Source: Ignavibacteriaceae bacterium
GTDB lineage: Bacteria; Bacteroidota; Ignavibacteria; Ignavibacteriales; Ignavibacteriaceae
Assembly (NCBI GenBank): GCA_031292465.1
Contig: JARLHB010000035.1
Location: 1 to 5,077 of the forward strand
DNA: 5,077 nt
Reading direction: 5' to 3'
Below, piece after piece: positions 4,939-5,077 of the stretch (its first letter is position 1; every line of letters starts with the position of its first letter). The notes beneath the pieces are model-generated. The model saw only the letters and a program-made list of their open reading frames with translations. It was not told where the DNA came from and ran no database searches. A program made the position numbers and the translations under genes.

Positions 4939-5077
4939 CTTTTTTATTACCTGGCTAACTTTTCTGAATTTTTTATTTAGTTATACTTCTTAATTTTACC
5001 TTTTAAACTTAACTTCTACAACAAAATAATTTTATTTTTGAGGTGATAATTAACCCAAACCTCCGGGGTTTAGGAAA
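4939..5077. other. Non-coding flank beyond the IS left end
   Basis: Very AT-rich sequence of about 140 bases with many A and T runs and no supportable gene in either direction. Its only structured part is the hairpin at 5055-5074. It is presumably the original chromosomal neighbour of the sequence below 3490 before the IS entered. Confidence 0.5.
5055..5074. repeat. GC-rich hairpin, REP-like or terminator fragment
   Basis: AAACC (5057-5061) pairs with GGTTT (5067-5071) around TCCGG, and CC (5055-5056) with GG (5073-5074) across one unpaired A. The right arm, TCCGGGGTTTAG (5062-5073), recurs exactly in inverted orientation at 3204-3193, upstream of the CPBP gene. No T run follows within the window, which ends three bases later, so terminator versus dispersed repeat cannot be decided. 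Confidence 0.4.

Larger units (their letters stand above)
3490..4945 (-). mobile_element. IS110-family insertion sequence, IS1111 type (approximate ends)
   Basis: An apparently intact element of about 1.45 kb, within the usual IS1111 range. It consists of a short left end (4871 to about 4945), a full-length transposase (3797-4870) and a long right end of about 280-300 non-coding bases. The left and right ends carry a subterminal inverted repeat (4917-4932 and 3504-3518), the hallmark that separates IS1111-type from IS110-type members. Known IS1111 elements end only a few bases outside these repeats and make no obvious target duplication, so the exact ends cannot be set by eye; each could shift by about ten bases. 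The family moves as a circle through a DEDD/Ser recombinase guided by an element-encoded RNA. Neighbouring REP-like sequences fit the habit of the family to enter such repeats, but the target cannot be reconstructed here. Confidence 0.75.

Noticed and set aside
4960..4967. TTTTCTGA in the flank of the IS matches eight bases of the candidate guide loop (minus strand), suggesting a target match.
   Set aside because: It lies some 20-30 bases outside the expected element tip, too far for a target guide, and is low-complexity. The related ATTTTCTGA at 3786-3794 shows how common it is.

Overview
The window is AT-rich DNA from a bacterium, and every supported protein gene lies on the minus strand. 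No rRNA or marker gene is present. The AT-rich intergenic regions, the E. coli-type class I aldolase, the small toxin-antitoxin pair and the GGGGTYTA-type palindromic intergenic repeats suggest a member of the Bacteroidota/Ignavibacteriota/Chlorobi group. This placement is an inference and not a firm assignment.

Layout from low to high coordinate: (1) 1-775 holds the first 258 codons of a class I fructose-bisphosphate aldolase of the FbaB type, cut by the window edge. (2) 972-1532 encodes an unrecognised 186-residue protein with a clear signal peptide. (3) 1581-2161 is a two-gene toxin-antitoxin operon, with a Phd/YefM-type antitoxin first and a RelE/ParE-type toxin second. It has a sigma70-like promoter whose -10/+1 region is overlapped by a 15-bp palindrome, the likely autoregulatory operator. 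(4) An 11-bp perfect hairpin at 2242-2270 separates this operon from (5) 2292-3152, a multi-pass membrane protein of the CPBP (CAAX protease/Rce1-like) family whose first catalytic motif is altered. (6) 3153-3489 has no gene but carries a REP-like double hairpin and a 24-bp perfect palindrome. (7) About 3490-4945 is an apparently intact IS110-family element of the IS1111 type, with a 357-residue DEDD/Ser transposase. (8) 4939-5077 is non-coding and ends in another REP-like hairpin.

The most interesting part is the IS element. It has an inverted pair of subterminal repeats (3504-3518 and 4917-4932) and about 280 non-coding bases downstream of the transposase. In that stretch there is a 14-bp stem whose two non-Watson-Crick positions are G-U wobbles only if the RNA is read from the transposase strand. 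This is where IS1111-type elements are known to encode their guide RNA (seekRNA/bridge RNA), so the window probably holds an uncharacterised member of that RNA-guided recombination system. The transposase Shine-Dalgarno sequence is also contained in a hairpin formed with the left subterminal repeat, which may silence read-through transcripts.

The remaining genes do not form one pathway. The aldolase is central metabolism, while the toxin-antitoxin pair, the CPBP protein, the palindromic repeats and the IS look like an accessory region beside it.
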